NCBI GenBank assembly: GCA_017416765.1
Contig: JAFQBE010000035.1
Location: 1 to 64,000, forward strand
Direction: 5' to 3'
From: Clostridia bacterium
GTDB taxonomy: Bacteria > Bacillota > Clostridia > Oscillospirales > Acutalibacteraceae
DNA: 64,000 nucleotides
A program made the translations under genes and the position numbers. A model generated the notes under the pieces. It saw nothing but the letters and a program-made list of their open reading frames with translations, had not been told where the DNA came from and searched no databases. This document shows positions 1 through 8,529 of this stretch, in pieces (the stretch's first letter is position 1; each line of letters opens with the position of its first letter).

Positions 1-36
1 CACTTTAAAATGAAATTTTAATATACAAGAAAAGGA

Positions 37-75
37 AAATCCCACAGATAATGCTGGCGCATATCTGTGGGATTT
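37..75. terminator. Bidirectional hairpin terminator
   Basis: A perfect 13-bp stem (37-49 with 63-75, core ATCCCACAGAT) closes a 13-nt loop. It lies downstream of the minus-strand esterase gene, so it probably ends that transcript and possibly one entering from the left. No long U-tract is present. Confidence 0.6.
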
Positions 76-165
76 GACGCATTATTGTGCTTAAAATTCA
101 CATTTTAAAGAAATACTGCCTTGTCGGGCGTGGGCGAATGACTGCCGTAAATTTTTGCTGTTAAA

Positions 166-1212
166 TTAACCGAAAATCATTGCCATCAATGTGTTGAAAA
201 TACCCTTGATAATATCGAAAATGCCTACGGCATCGCTTAAAATACCGTCTGTATTACCGATTGTTTCAAGGTTGCCCCTGCCTGTGCCGGGTTCGCCGTT
301 ATAATCGGATGTGTGCGAAGTCAGCCATGAAATCATACCGTCGGGGTATTTAAGCTCAACCGTTTCGCCCTTACCGTTCACTGTTGACATATAGGGATAT
401 GCGCCGTTATCAACAGAGAACATATCGTGGTTTACGGCAAACCATGCGTGGTGGCTGCTGGAGGTTTTTGCACCGTCTTCATAGCAGACCGTTGTAAGCG
501 TTGAAAACCTGCACTTTTCGGCTACATTTGAAATTCTGCATATCTTTTCCCATGTGGGTGTAACATTCATGTAGTAGTTTACAAGCGGGTCCTTTGTACT
601 TGAAGTTATCCATATCGGCATATCGGCTATTTTTTCAACCGCCTTATCGCTCAGCGCCCATGCGGGGCAAATCGGAAAGGCTGCGGCAAACATTTCGGGG
701 TATGCAACTGCCATTTTGTAGGTCATTTTGCCGCCCATTGAAAAGCCGCCGACATAGATACGGCTAAGGTCTATATTAGCCTTGTTTTTTGCGACAAAAT
801 CGTCAATCGCAGCTCTGAGCGGAGCAACAAGTGCATTATCCCAGAAAAGGCCGTTCTCTTCGCGTGAACGCGCAGCAAGAATAAATGCGCCACCTGCAGG
901 GTCGAAGCGTGCCTGCATTTCTTCGCTTGCCCAGTAAGCAATGTTATTCTTTTTAACTTGTGCGCCTTCTTCGCCGCCTTCACCCATGCCGTGAAGCCAT
1001 ACTACAAGCGGATACTTTGTATCGTCGTTTTCTTTAACGGGTGAAAAATAGCGATAATCAACGCTGTAATTACCAACCTTAGGACCTTCTGCGGCAACAA
1101 ATTTTTCAACAAGCGCAGTTTTTGAATCTGCCAGATTTGCCGCCGAAACAGAAACAGAAAGCAACATGACCGCGGCTAAAACTGCAGCAAGAATTTTTGA
1201 AAATTTTTTCAT
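166..1212 (-). CDS. Secreted alpha/beta-hydrolase esterase (PHB depolymerase/LpqC-like)
   Basis: Predicted secreted serine esterase of 348 residues. The N-terminus is a clear signal peptide (MKKFSK, then an Ala/Val/Leu-rich core ending near SVSAA). The sequence has an oxyanion-type HGMGEGG motif and the nucleophile elbow GFSMGG inside YVGGFSMGGKMTYKMA, both typical of esterase D/PHB-depolymerase-like enzymes; a late His near SSHHAWF could complete the triad. The last ~20 residues are hydrophobic or amphipathic (GIFDIIKGIFNTLMAMIFG), which is unusual for a soluble enzyme and recalls the tail of the secreted protein at 47012-48541. The ATG at 1212 is preferred over the in-frame GTG at 1221, because that GTG lies inside the ribosome site GAGGTG (1219-1224). 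The substrate is unknown: carbohydrate ester or feruloyl-type activity is possible but not shown. Confidence 0.8.
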   Translation of the reverse strand: MKKFSKILAAVLAAVMLLSVSVSAANLADSKTALVEKFVAAEGPKVGNYSVDYRYFSPVKENDDTKYPLVVWLHGMGEGGEEGAQVKKNNIAYWASEEMQARFDPAGGAFILAARSREENGLFWDNALVAPLRAAIDDFVAKNKANIDLSRIYVGGFSMGGKMTYKMAVAYPEMFAAAFPICPAWALSDKAVEKIADMPIWITSSTKDPLVNYYMNVTPTWEKICRISNVAEKCRFSTLTTVCYEDGAKTSSSHHAWFAVNHDMFSVDNGAYPYMSTVNGKGETVELKYPDGMISWLTSHTSDYNGEPGTGRGNLETIGNTDGILSDAVGIFDIIKGIFNTLMAMIFG

Positions 1213-1342
1213 AAATTGCACCTCACAATTTTTCTTTTTATGAAAAACATTATAGCAAATATTGACAGAATAGTAAAGAAAATTTGCATAACATAAAAGA
1301 ATTATTTTTCCTAAAAATAAATAGGAAAGGTGTGATTAAAAA

Positions 1343-2356
1343 TTGACAGAGAAAAAAGGCAGGCAGACCGTACTGCTGTATAACCGACCAAAAATAATTG
1401 CCTCCGCCGGCGTAGTCGGCAAAAAGGAAGGCGAAGGTCCGCTCGGCAAAGAATTTGACCGCGTTTTTACCGACGGCAGAATGAACGAAAGCAGCTGGGA
1501 AAAGGCTGAAAGCGCACTTCAGAAAGCTGCTATAGACACAGCACTTCAAAAAGCAAAGCTTGAGCCCGAAGATGCGGATATGCTTTTTGCAGGCGACCTG
1601 CTAGGGCAGAGCATTGGCACAACCTTTGGTGTGCGCAGCCTTGGCATACCGTTTGCAGGGCTTTACGGCGCTTGTTCAACGATGGCACTGTCGCTCGGGC
1701 TTGCGGGAATTTTTGTAAACTGCGGTGCGGCAAACCGCGCGGTTGCGGCAACCTCGTCGCACTTCTGTTCAGCTGAAAGACAATTCAGGCTGCCGCTTGA
1801 GTACGGCGGTCAGCGTCCGCCGCAGGCACAATGGACGGCAACCGCCGCAGGCGCAGCAATTATTGAAGGTGACGGACACGGTCCTGCAATTGAAAGCATG
1901 ACCTTCGGCAGAATTCGCGATTATGGCGTAACCGATGCAAACAACATGGGTGCAGCAATGGCACCCGCAGCGGCGGACACCATCAGCGCATTACTCAACG
2001 AAACGGGACAGACCGCGACAGATTTTGATTTGTTTGTTACCGGCGACCTTGGCGCAATCGGCTCAAAGCTGTTGGTTGATTTGCTTAAAGAGGAACACAA
2101 AATTGACCTCGGAAGCAAGCACAAGGACTGCGGCACGATGATTTACAGCATTGACGAGCAGGATGTGAATTCGGGCGGAAGCGGCTGCGGCTGCAGCGCA
2201 AGCGTAATTTGCACACACTTTATGAAAAAACTGCTTTCGGGCGAAATTAACCGAATGGTTTTTATCGGTACGGGCGCGCTAATGTCCACCGTTTCAAGCC
2301 AGCAGGGCGAAAGCATACCCACCGTCGCACACGCTGTTGTATTAAGGGGGGTGTGA
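1343..2356 (+). CDS. spoVAD: Stage V sporulation protein AD
   Basis: SpoVAD belongs to the SpoVA membrane complex that loads dipicolinic acid into the forespore and releases it at germination. The protein has a thiolase-like fold. The 337-residue length, the opening of the type RPKIIASAGVVGKKEG, the central AGDLLGQ and LYGACSTM segments and the late GSGCGCSASV stretch match the family. It starts with TTG at 1343 behind AGGAAAGG; the upstream GTG at 1331 is out of frame and runs into a stop. In most spore formers it sits between spoVAC and spoVAE. Here spoVAC lies 14 kb away on the other strand and spoVAE is not in the window. Expression is expected late in the forespore, but no convincing sigma-G promoter was found directly upstream. 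Confidence 0.93.
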   Translation: MTEKKGRQTVLLYNRPKIIASAGVVGKKEGEGPLGKEFDRVFTDGRMNESSWEKAESALQKAAIDTALQKAKLEPEDADMLFAGDLLGQSIGTTFGVRSLGIPFAGLYGACSTMALSLGLAGIFVNCGAANRAVAATSSHFCSAERQFRLPLEYGGQRPPQAQWTATAAGAAIIEGDGHGPAIESMTFGRIRDYGVTDANNMGAAMAPAAADTISALLNETGQTATDFDLFVTGDLGAIGSKLLVDLLKEEHKIDLGSKHKDCGTMIYSIDEQDVNSGGSGCGCSASVICTHFMKKLLSGEINRMVFIGTGALMSTVSSQQGESIPTVAHAVVLRGV

Positions 2357-2359
2357 CTG

Positions 2360-2512
2360 ATGCTCAAAAAAATCTGCTTTGATTTCAAGCTTATACACTG
2401 CATGACCAAAACAATAATCTGCCTTGACGCAATAAAAAAATTCCTGTGCGTCACGCTGATTATTTTCGCACTTTTAAAAGGCATTTTCGTTTGCAAGAAA
2501 GTTTTTTGGTGA
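2360..2512 (+). CDS. 50-residue hydrophobic Cys-rich protein after spoVAD
   Basis: A short ORF begins 3 nt after the spoVAD stop, with a good ribosome site (AAGGGGGGTG) about 7 nt before its ATG. The product starts MLKKICFDFKLIHC, has one hydrophobic stretch (FLCVTLIIFALLKGIFV) that could span a membrane, contains five cysteines and ends in KKVFW. It occupies the place normally held by spoVAE but is far too short and shows no SpoVAE features. A terminator hairpin follows at 2535. The coupling and ribosome site favour translation; the function is unknown. Confidence 0.5.
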   Translation: MLKKICFDFKLIHCMTKTIICLDAIKKFLCVTLIIFALLKGIFVCKKVFW

Positions 2513-2534
2513 AAATCTTTTTATTGTTTTATGA

Positions 2535-2561
2535 AACAGCGTGCAGAAATCGCACGCTGTT
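2535..2561 (+). terminator. Terminator after spoVAD
   Basis: A 10-bp stem AACAGCGTGC / GCACGCTGTT (2535-2544 with 2552-2561) with a 7-nt loop. The same stem recurs at 3970-4001. The downstream U-tract is weak. Confidence 0.65.
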
Positions 2562-2580
2562 ATGTTATATAAAATTCAAG

Positions 2581-2609
2581 TTGAGTAAATCGGATACTTG
2601 TGTTAAAAT
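2581..2609 (+). promoter_or_regulatory. Sigma-A-type promoter of the GH39-like gene
   Basis: TTGAGT (2581-2586), 17-bp spacer, TAAAAT (2604-2609) with an extended TG two bases upstream. It leaves a short leader before the ribosome site AAAGGAGTG and the GTG start at 2630. Confidence 0.6.
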
Positions 2610-2629
2610 AAAAACAAAGGAGTGATTCC

Positions 2630-3961
2630 GTGAACAACATAACCATAGATTTTAACAAGCCCTTGGGCAAGGTCAAGCCCATGCACGCGGTAAACAACGG
2701 CCCGGTTTACAAATTTGCCTCTGACCAGAGAATTACGAATATTGTTTCTTACCGCGAAGCGGGTATACCCTACGCCCGCACCCACGATGCATCGTTTTAT
2801 GCAACATACGGCGGTGAACATACTGTTGATGTCAACTTCATTTTTCCCGATTTTGATGCTGACCCTTATGACCCTGAATCTTATGATTTCTGCCTGACGG
2901 ACGAATATTTAAAGGTTATTGAAGTTGCGGGTACAAAGCCGTTTTACCGTCTGGGTTCAAAAATTGAACATTGGAAAAAGAAATATAACACCCTGCCGCC
3001 AAAGGATTTTAAAAAATGGGCTGTTATATGCGAACATATTATAAAGCACTATAATTACGGTTGGGCTGACGGCTTCAACACGGGCATTGAATACTGGGAA
3101 ATATGGAACGAGCCCGACCTTGACCCGGATGACAGCACCCACAAGCGTTGCTGGGGCGGCACAAAGGCAGAATTTTTTGAGTTTTATGATGTTGCCGCTA
3201 AACACCTGAAAGCCTGTTTTCCCGAGCTTAAAATCGGCGGACCTGCATCTGTAGGCAATATGGAGTGGGCTGAGGATTTTTTAAAGCAGCTCGATGCACC
3301 ACTCGACTTTTTCTCCTGGCACATCTATGCTAACGACCCGAAAAGCATTGCCGCAAAGACAAAAGAGGTCCGCGATTTACTTGATAAATACGGGCATAAA
3401 AAAACTGAAAGCATACTTAACGAGTGGAACTATATCCGCGGATGGGACGGCGACGATTGGCTGTATTCACTCAAAGCGGAAAAGGGACTTAAAGGCGCTT
3501 CTTTTATTACCGGTACAATGTGCGTTGAGCAGTATTCATCGCTCGATATGCTTATGTACTACGATGCACGGCCCTGCGGAATGAACGGACTTTTCAACAC
3601 CGATTTTGTAAACGAATGTTTAAAAGGTTACTACCCGTTTAAAATGTTCAATGAACTTTATAAACTAAACGAGTGTGTAAAAGCAGTAAGCGACAGCGGA
3701 GAAATTTATGTCTGTGCCGCAAAATCGAAGGATAGAGCTGCAGTTATGCTGACGCATTTTTCAGACGACGATTCAACACCTGCAAAACAAACAGCGGTTG
3801 ATTTGCGTGGATTTGAAAACGCAAGAGCTGAAATCTGTCTGCTTGATAAAGAAAACGACTTAGTCCTTGTAAAAGAAGAAATCATTACAACAGAAAACTA
3901 TTCCCTTAATCTCAATCTTTCACTTTTCAGTTCGTATTTAATAAAATTAACAAAGCAATAA
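2630..3961 (+). CDS. GH39-like (beta-xylosidase-type) glycoside hydrolase
   Basis: Cytoplasmic clan-A (TIM-barrel) glycosidase of 443 residues with no signal peptide. The acid/base Glu is Glu161 in YWEIWNEPD and the likely nucleophile is Glu265 in ILNEWNY; this spacing and the WNEPD motif are typical of GH39 beta-xylosidases and related families. Residues 1-60 contain the RTHDAS segment also common there. The last ~90 residues look like a small beta domain. It starts with GTG at 2630 behind AAAGGAGTG. With no transporter beside it, it probably acts on imported oligosaccharides. The family call is fairly strong; the exact sugar (xylose, iduronate or another) cannot be read from sequence. Confidence 0.78.
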   Translation: MNNITIDFNKPLGKVKPMHAVNNGPVYKFASDQRITNIVSYREAGIPYARTHDASFYATYGGEHTVDVNFIFPDFDADPYDPESYDFCLTDEYLKVIEVAGTKPFYRLGSKIEHWKKKYNTLPPKDFKKWAVICEHIIKHYNYGWADGFNTGIEYWEIWNEPDLDPDDSTHKRCWGGTKAEFFEFYDVAAKHLKACFPELKIGGPASVGNMEWAEDFLKQLDAPLDFFSWHIYANDPKSIAAKTKEVRDLLDKYGHKKTESILNEWNYIRGWDGDDWLYSLKAEKGLKGASFITGTMCVEQYSSLDMLMYYDARPCGMNGLFNTDFVNECLKGYYPFKMFNELYKLNECVKAVSDSGEIYVCAAKSKDRAAVMLTHFSDDDSTPAKQTAVDLRGFENARAEICLLDKENDLVLVKEEIITTENYSLNLNLSLFSSYLIKLTKQ

Positions 3962-3969
3962 AAAACACT

Positions 3970-4001
3970 AACAGCGTGCAGTATAAAATCTGCACGCTGT
4001 T
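3970..4001. terminator. Bidirectional terminator between convergent glycosidase genes
   Basis: An 11-bp stem AACAGCGTGCA / TGCACGCTGTT (3970-3980 with 3991-4001) with a 10-nt loop, placed between the stop codons of the convergent genes on either side. Confidence 0.75.
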
Positions 4002-4006
4002 ATTCA

Positions 4007-5959
4007 TTACCGTTCTACCGTTATTCTTGTTTCGCCGTTTGAAACAACAGTAAGGGTCAGAGTTTTTGTTTCTTCATCCCAGTCGGCTCTGCCTTTTGAG
4101 CCGTTTGAACCCGTTGCGCCAACACCCGGCATAGAATCAAAGCCCGTCAGCTTGATAACGGTTTTTCTGAAATCGCGGGGATTGTCCATTTTTCCGCCTG
4201 CGGCATATGCGCGCATAAACTGGTCTTCACCCTCCTGACCGTTGCATACCGCATCGGTATCAAGGCGAAGGTTGCAAAGATCAATTTCAATACTGTTGTC
4301 GGTTTCGTTTATTATTGCGTATGTGTGGGCTGCAAAGGTTGCGTTTATCTGCTTTTTGCTCTTGGGCAGGGTGTAATTCACACTCTGCTCGCTGTCAACC
4401 GTTTTATTTTCATTGCTGTTGAAAATGTAGATATAATCGTTAATATCAAACAGAACGCCGTCGCCGGTATAGGTTTCCTCATAGCGTTTATTGAAAAATT
4501 TGGTTTTAATGGGATTAATGAAAAGCAGATTTATAAAATAAGTAAAATCGTTTAGTATTTCACTTTCGGGCAGCACTTCTGCGGGGTTTGAATAAATAGG
4601 CAGTATGGGTATAATGTAATATCTGCCCGTTGACGGCACCCATGTTTTTGTGCAGTCAAAATAAGGCGTAATATCTATTTTTTCTTCAATAAATGAAAAT
4701 GTGTCACAATACAGCCCCTGCAGAAGATGTGCATCGTTTCCGCTGAGCGCATATGCGCGTGGCAGACTCATTTTATAGGCAACCTTTATGTTTTGCTTTA
4801 CTTCTTCTTTATCGGGTACGGCACCGTTGAGAATCAGCTGATAAATCGGATAAAGCACATCGTAAAAGGTGGGGGTAAGAATTACCTCACCGTCAACAAA
4901 GTGATAAAGCCCGCCGCGGCTGAATGTGCCTTCAATTGCGTAAACGGTTGCACCGCCGACCATATCGGCTATCATATCAATACCGAAAAGCGCAGGCGGA
5001 TATTTAGCTGTGGTAATCGGGTCAGGCTCGTTGGGTGCAACACCGATATCATCGTATTCAATAAAGCCTTCTTCATACCAGAGGAAGTTTTCAAGGTTTA
5101 CACCCCAGTTACCGCAAACATCATCAAGCCAGCAGCCTAAAATATTTGCCTGGCTTGCAAAGTGTCTGCCGTGACCGTTGTGCTTATCCATTATAATAAC
5201 ATTTTCGCTGTTGGCTTTGAGCAGGTCATAAAGCTCTCTGTCCTTGAGAAGCTGGTTTACATAGTTAGCCTTTTTATAATAGATATATTCCATATCCTGC
5301 CAGATGAAAAGTCCGCCGTTTTCAGCGCAGGCTTTTACGCAGGATTTCATTCGGGCAAGAATATTTTTGTTTACGCCGTTATCCTCGGTAACCTCGTCAT
5401 AGGCAAGATTTTCGTTTGTTACACCGTTTGTTGAAAGCTCGACCTGAACAAAGCCGATAAGCGATTTATGCTCTTTGAATACAGCAGAAAGCTCCTCCTG
5501 AGTGAAGGGGTCGCGCGTTTTGTTGGTGCAGAAGCATTCGGACTGGCAGACAATCGGCACATTTGCCACATCGGTAATTGTCAGAAGCTCATCCCAGAAT
5601 TCGAGCTGGCGGGCAGGGGTCATATCCGTTGTGCCTTCGTCAATGTAAATAACAGCAAAGTTTCTTATATCCTCGGGCAGAGCATAGTAGGTTTTTATTG
5701 CATATTCCGCAAAGGCTTCACCCGTTTGCGGTCCGCCCCATATCGGACAGTTGCGTATCATAAACAGCGGGTTTTCTTCATCAACATACATTCGCAAGCC
5801 GTCAACCTGCCTGCGGGTACGGATTTGAGTTGTGCCGTTTGATTTTTCGGGCAGAAGCACTAAATCAGCCTCGGCTTGAGGCGCAGCATCTGCGGCAGCT
5901 TCACAGGGAAGCACAAGCAGCATAGATAAGGCAAGAATAAAACATAACAGTCTTTTCAT
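4007..5959 (-). CDS. Secreted GH98-like glycoside hydrolase
   Basis: Exported protein of 650 residues beginning with a signal peptide (MKRLLCFILALSMLLVLP). The segment RMYVDEENPLFMIRNCPIWG, then ALPEDIRNFAVIYID, then IGFVQVELS follows the pattern of GH98 catalytic domains: a substrate-holding sheet, the 'IPEDIRPYVVFNI' strand and a strand with acidic residues. A C-terminal half with TKTWVPSTGRYYIIPIL resembles the GH98 C-terminal domain. Known GH98 enzymes are endo-beta-galactosidases or xylanases that cut blood-group glycans or xylan. The ATG at 5959 is chosen because GGAG lies 7 nt upstream and the signal peptide starts there; the upstream in-frame ATG at 5998 would add 13 polar residues. 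The family call is from recollected pattern only and the catalytic acids are not assigned. Confidence 0.55.
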   Translation of the reverse strand: MKRLLCFILALSMLLVLPCEAAADAAPQAEADLVLLPEKSNGTTQIRTRRQVDGLRMYVDEENPLFMIRNCPIWGGPQTGEAFAEYAIKTYYALPEDIRNFAVIYIDEGTTDMTPARQLEFWDELLTITDVANVPIVCQSECFCTNKTRDPFTQEELSAVFKEHKSLIGFVQVELSTNGVTNENLAYDEVTEDNGVNKNILARMKSCVKACAENGGLFIWQDMEYIYYKKANYVNQLLKDRELYDLLKANSENVIIMDKHNGHGRHFASQANILGCWLDDVCGNWGVNLENFLWYEEGFIEYDDIGVAPNEPDPITTAKYPPALFGIDMIADMVGGATVYAIEGTFSRGGLYHFVDGEVILTPTFYDVLYPIYQLILNGAVPDKEEVKQNIKVAYKMSLPRAYALSGNDAHLLQGLYCDTFSFIEEKIDITPYFDCTKTWVPSTGRYYIIPILPIYSNPAEVLPESEILNDFTYFINLLFINPIKTKFFNKRYEETYTGDGVLFDINDYIYIFNSNENKTVDSEQSVNYTLPKSKKQINATFAAHTYAIINETDNSIEIDLCNLRLDTDAVCNGQEGEDQFMRAYAAGGKMDNPRDFRKTVIKLTGFDSMPGVGATGSNGSKGRADWDEETKTLTLTVVSNGETRITVER

Positions 5960-6107
5960 ATTTGAACTCCGTTTCTGCTGAAAAGCCAAAAATTTCATGG
6001 CTGAATTATACCATTAATCAAACACAAATACAACAAAAAGATAATTATACTTTGTATTTATTAGTGTTTGAATTATAATGGAATAAATTACAAAAGTGCA
6101 GCAAAAA

Positions 6108-6137
6108 AGCAGAGCAACTTTTTACGGTTGCTCTGCT
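6108..6137 (-). terminator. Intrinsic terminator of the EF-G-like gene
   Basis: An 11-bp stem AGCAGAGCAAC / GTTGCTCTGCT (6108-6118 with 6127-6137), followed on the minus strand by a run of six T. Confidence 0.85.
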
Positions 6138-6175
6138 GATATTTTGCGTTATTGCTGATTTTTAAATCTAAAAGC

Positions 6176-8233
6176 TTATGCTTCCTCTTCCATGCGTGCC
6201 TTTGCTTCTTCGATAACCTTCTGCTGAACGTTCATGGGAGCGTCTTCGTAGCGGACGAAATCGAGAGTAAAGTAGCCTCTGCCCTGTGTTACAGAGCGGA
6301 GAACTGTAGCAAAGTCGCCCATTTCTGCCATGGGAACTTCAGCTACGAATTCCTGAAGAGCGGGTTCATCGGAAGCACCCATACCGATAACGCGGCCGCG
6401 GCGCTTTGTGATATCGCCCATTATATCGCCGAACTTTGATTCGGGAATGTAAGCCTTGAGAAGACCTACGGGTTCAAGAATTGTGGGCTGTGCATCCGGA
6501 ATAGCTGCCTTGAAAGCAAGGGCAGCAGCAGTTTTGAATGCCATTTCGGAAGAGTCAACGGGGTGGTATGAACCGTCATGAAGGGCTGCCTTGATGCCGA
6601 CCATGGGATAGCCTGCAATAAGACCCTTTGCAATGCATTCTCTCAGACCCTTTTCAACTGCGGGGAAGAAGTTCTTGGGAACTGCGCCGCCGACAACCTC
6701 GTCTGATGTGAATACAAATTCTTCTTCGCCCATGTAGGGTTCAAAGCGAATCCATACATCACCGAACTGACCGTGACCGCCGGACTGCTTCTTATGACGG
6801 CCCTGCTTGTCAACAACCTTGCGGATTGTTTCGCGGTATGCAACGCGCGGAACTGTAAGGTCAACCTCAACGCCGAATTTAGCCTTGAGCTTGGACTTGA
6901 TAACATCAAGGTGCTGTTCACCAAGACCGCTGACAACCTGCTCGCGTGTTTCTTTATTAATCTGGAAACTGATAGTCGGATCTTCTTCTGCAAGGCGGAG
7001 CATACCGGAAGCAACCTTTTCTTCCTCGCCCTTCTTGCGGACTTTAACAGCCATGGAGATACAGGGTGCCGGGAAATCAACACCGTCAAGCTCTACTTCG
7101 TTTTTGGGAGCATAGAGTGTATCGCCTGTAACTGTGTTGGCAAGCTTTGTAACTGCGCCGATGTCGCCTGCGGGGATAGCAGCTGTATCTTCCTGCTTGC
7201 CGCCGCGGACTGTAACGAGCTTGCCCATACGCTCAGGTTCACCTGTACGGGAGTTGACAGCCTGAACATCGGATGTGAGCTTACCGGATACAACCTTGAA
7301 GTAGGACATTTTGCCTACAAACGGGTCAGCAACAGTCTTGAAGCAGATAGCTGCAAGCGGACCGTTTTCATCGCACTTGATGTCAGCTTCGCCTGCGTAG
7401 TCGGCTGCATTGGGAGCAAAGTTTACAATACCGTCAAGCAGCATATCAACAGCATCCATTGTATAACCTGCGCAAGCAAATACGGGAACAACAGCACCGG
7501 AAGCAACGCCTTCTTTAAGACCGTTTACAATTTCTTCCTGTGTGAATTCTTCGCCTTCAAAGAATTTTTCCATAAGAGCATCGTCTGCAGAAGCAACTGC
7601 TTCGTTGAAGATATCTCTCATGGCGTTTATTCTGTCATCATCGGGCATTGCAATTTCGCTTGCATTGCCGTAGGTATAGGAATAAGCCTTGTTTGTTACA
7701 AGGTTGACATATGCAACAATCTTTCCGTCAACAATCTGCGGAACAACCATCGGACAGGCGGAAGCACCGACCTGTGCAACAATAGTATTGAAGGTTCTGT
7801 AGAAATCGTTATTTTCGGAATCAAGGCGTGTAACGGCAAACATTTTTGCTATGCCGCGCTTATTCGCTGCCTTGAGTGCCTTTTCTGCACCGACATCGAA
7901 TTTTTCCATGCCGCCGCCTGTAACGATAAGTGCGCATTCTGCCGCACGCATACCCTCTGCTATGCCGCCTGCGAAGTCGAACATACCGGGAGTGTCGATT
8001 ATATTAACTTTTACATCTTTCCATTCAAGAGGTGCAACTGCTGTGGAAACAGATGCTACGCGGCGCTTTTCTTCTGCGTCGTAGTCAAGCACTGTGTTAC
8101 CGTCTGCTACTCTGCCAAGACGGTCAGTTGCCTTTGCAAGATAAAGCATAGCCTCGGCAAGTGATGTTTTACCTCTGCCGCCGTGACCTGCGATTGCGAT
8201 ATTGCGGATGTCCTTTGCGTTGTACGCTTTCAA
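6176..8233 (-). CDS. Elongation factor G-like GTPase (EF-G2/FusA2 type)
   Basis: Paralogue of translation elongation factor G, 685 residues. It has the P-loop GHGGRGKT at 17-24, DTPG in NIIDTPGMFDF, and the EF-G domain II-V order ending with the domain V motif GRGYFTLDF. Two catalytic features differ from true EF-G. The residue after DTPG that should be the catalytic His is Met (DTPGMFDF), and the NKxD guanine-binding motif reads TRLD. This is typical of the EF-G-like side family, whose role is less certain than that of EF-G. Translation starts at TTG 8233 with a strong AAGGAGGA at 8241-8248. A good promoter lies at 8345-8373, giving a leader of about 105 nt that contains a 9-bp hairpin (8255-8283). 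It is transcribed alone. Confidence 0.85.
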   Translation of the reverse strand: MKAYNAKDIRNIAIAGHGGRGKTSLAEAMLYLAKATDRLGRVADGNTVLDYDAEEKRRVASVSTAVAPLEWKDVKVNIIDTPGMFDFAGGIAEGMRAAECALIVTGGGMEKFDVGAEKALKAANKRGIAKMFAVTRLDSENNDFYRTFNTIVAQVGASACPMVVPQIVDGKIVAYVNLVTNKAYSYTYGNASEIAMPDDDRINAMRDIFNEAVASADDALMEKFFEGEEFTQEEIVNGLKEGVASGAVVPVFACAGYTMDAVDMLLDGIVNFAPNAADYAGEADIKCDENGPLAAICFKTVADPFVGKMSYFKVVSGKLTSDVQAVNSRTGEPERMGKLVTVRGGKQEDTAAIPAGDIGAVTKLANTVTGDTLYAPKNEVELDGVDFPAPCISMAVKVRKKGEEEKVASGMLRLAEEDPTISFQINKETREQVVSGLGEQHLDVIKSKLKAKFGVEVDLTVPRVAYRETIRKVVDKQGRHKKQSGGHGQFGDVWIRFEPYMGEEEFVFTSDEVVGGAVPKNFFPAVEKGLRECIAKGLIAGYPMVGIKAALHDGSYHPVDSSEMAFKTAAALAFKAAIPDAQPTILEPVGLLKAYIPESKFGDIMGDITKRRGRVIGMGASDEPALQEFVAEVPMAEMGDFATVLRSVTQGRGYFTLDFVRYEDAPMNVQQKVIEEAKARMEEEA

Positions 8234-8344
8234 TGTGGTTTCCTCCTTGCGGCATTTGTAAAAGGGAACTTAAATTTTACAAAGCCGTTTAAAAATTGTT
8301 TTAAAAATACTGTTTAGATTGCCGTAAAAGCAACTTCATAGCAG

Positions 8345-8373
8345 ATTATAACATATAAATTTATGTATTTCAA
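8345..8373 (-). promoter_or_regulatory. Sigma-A promoter of the EF-G-like gene
   Basis: Minus-strand TTGAAA (8373-8368), 17-bp spacer, TATAAT (8350-8345) with an extended TGT. The rest of the 8234-8529 gap holds the leader and the divergent promoter at 8475. Confidence 0.8.
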
Positions 8374-8474
8374 TACATTTTATTGGATTTTGCACAAAAA
8401 AATGTAAAAATACGAAAAGGTTTTGTGTAATTATTCGAGTAAAAAGAAGCAATAAAATATTTGCTATTATCATC

Positions 8475-8503
8475 TTGATGTTATATAATACAATAGATAT
8501 AAT
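8475..8503 (+). promoter_or_regulatory. Sigma-A promoter of the binding-lipoprotein/VanZ operon
   Basis: TTGATG (8475-8480), 17-bp spacer, perfect TATAAT (8498-8503). The start site would fall near 8510, only about 20 nt before the ATG at 8530. Confidence 0.8.
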
Positions 8504-8529
8504 ATGTGAAAATGGGTTGATATATAACA

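Noticed and set aside
6773-8164. A 463-codon open frame opposite the EF-G-like gene
   Set aside because: Cys-rich, no ribosome site and no family features; it is the antisense shadow of a well-supported gene.
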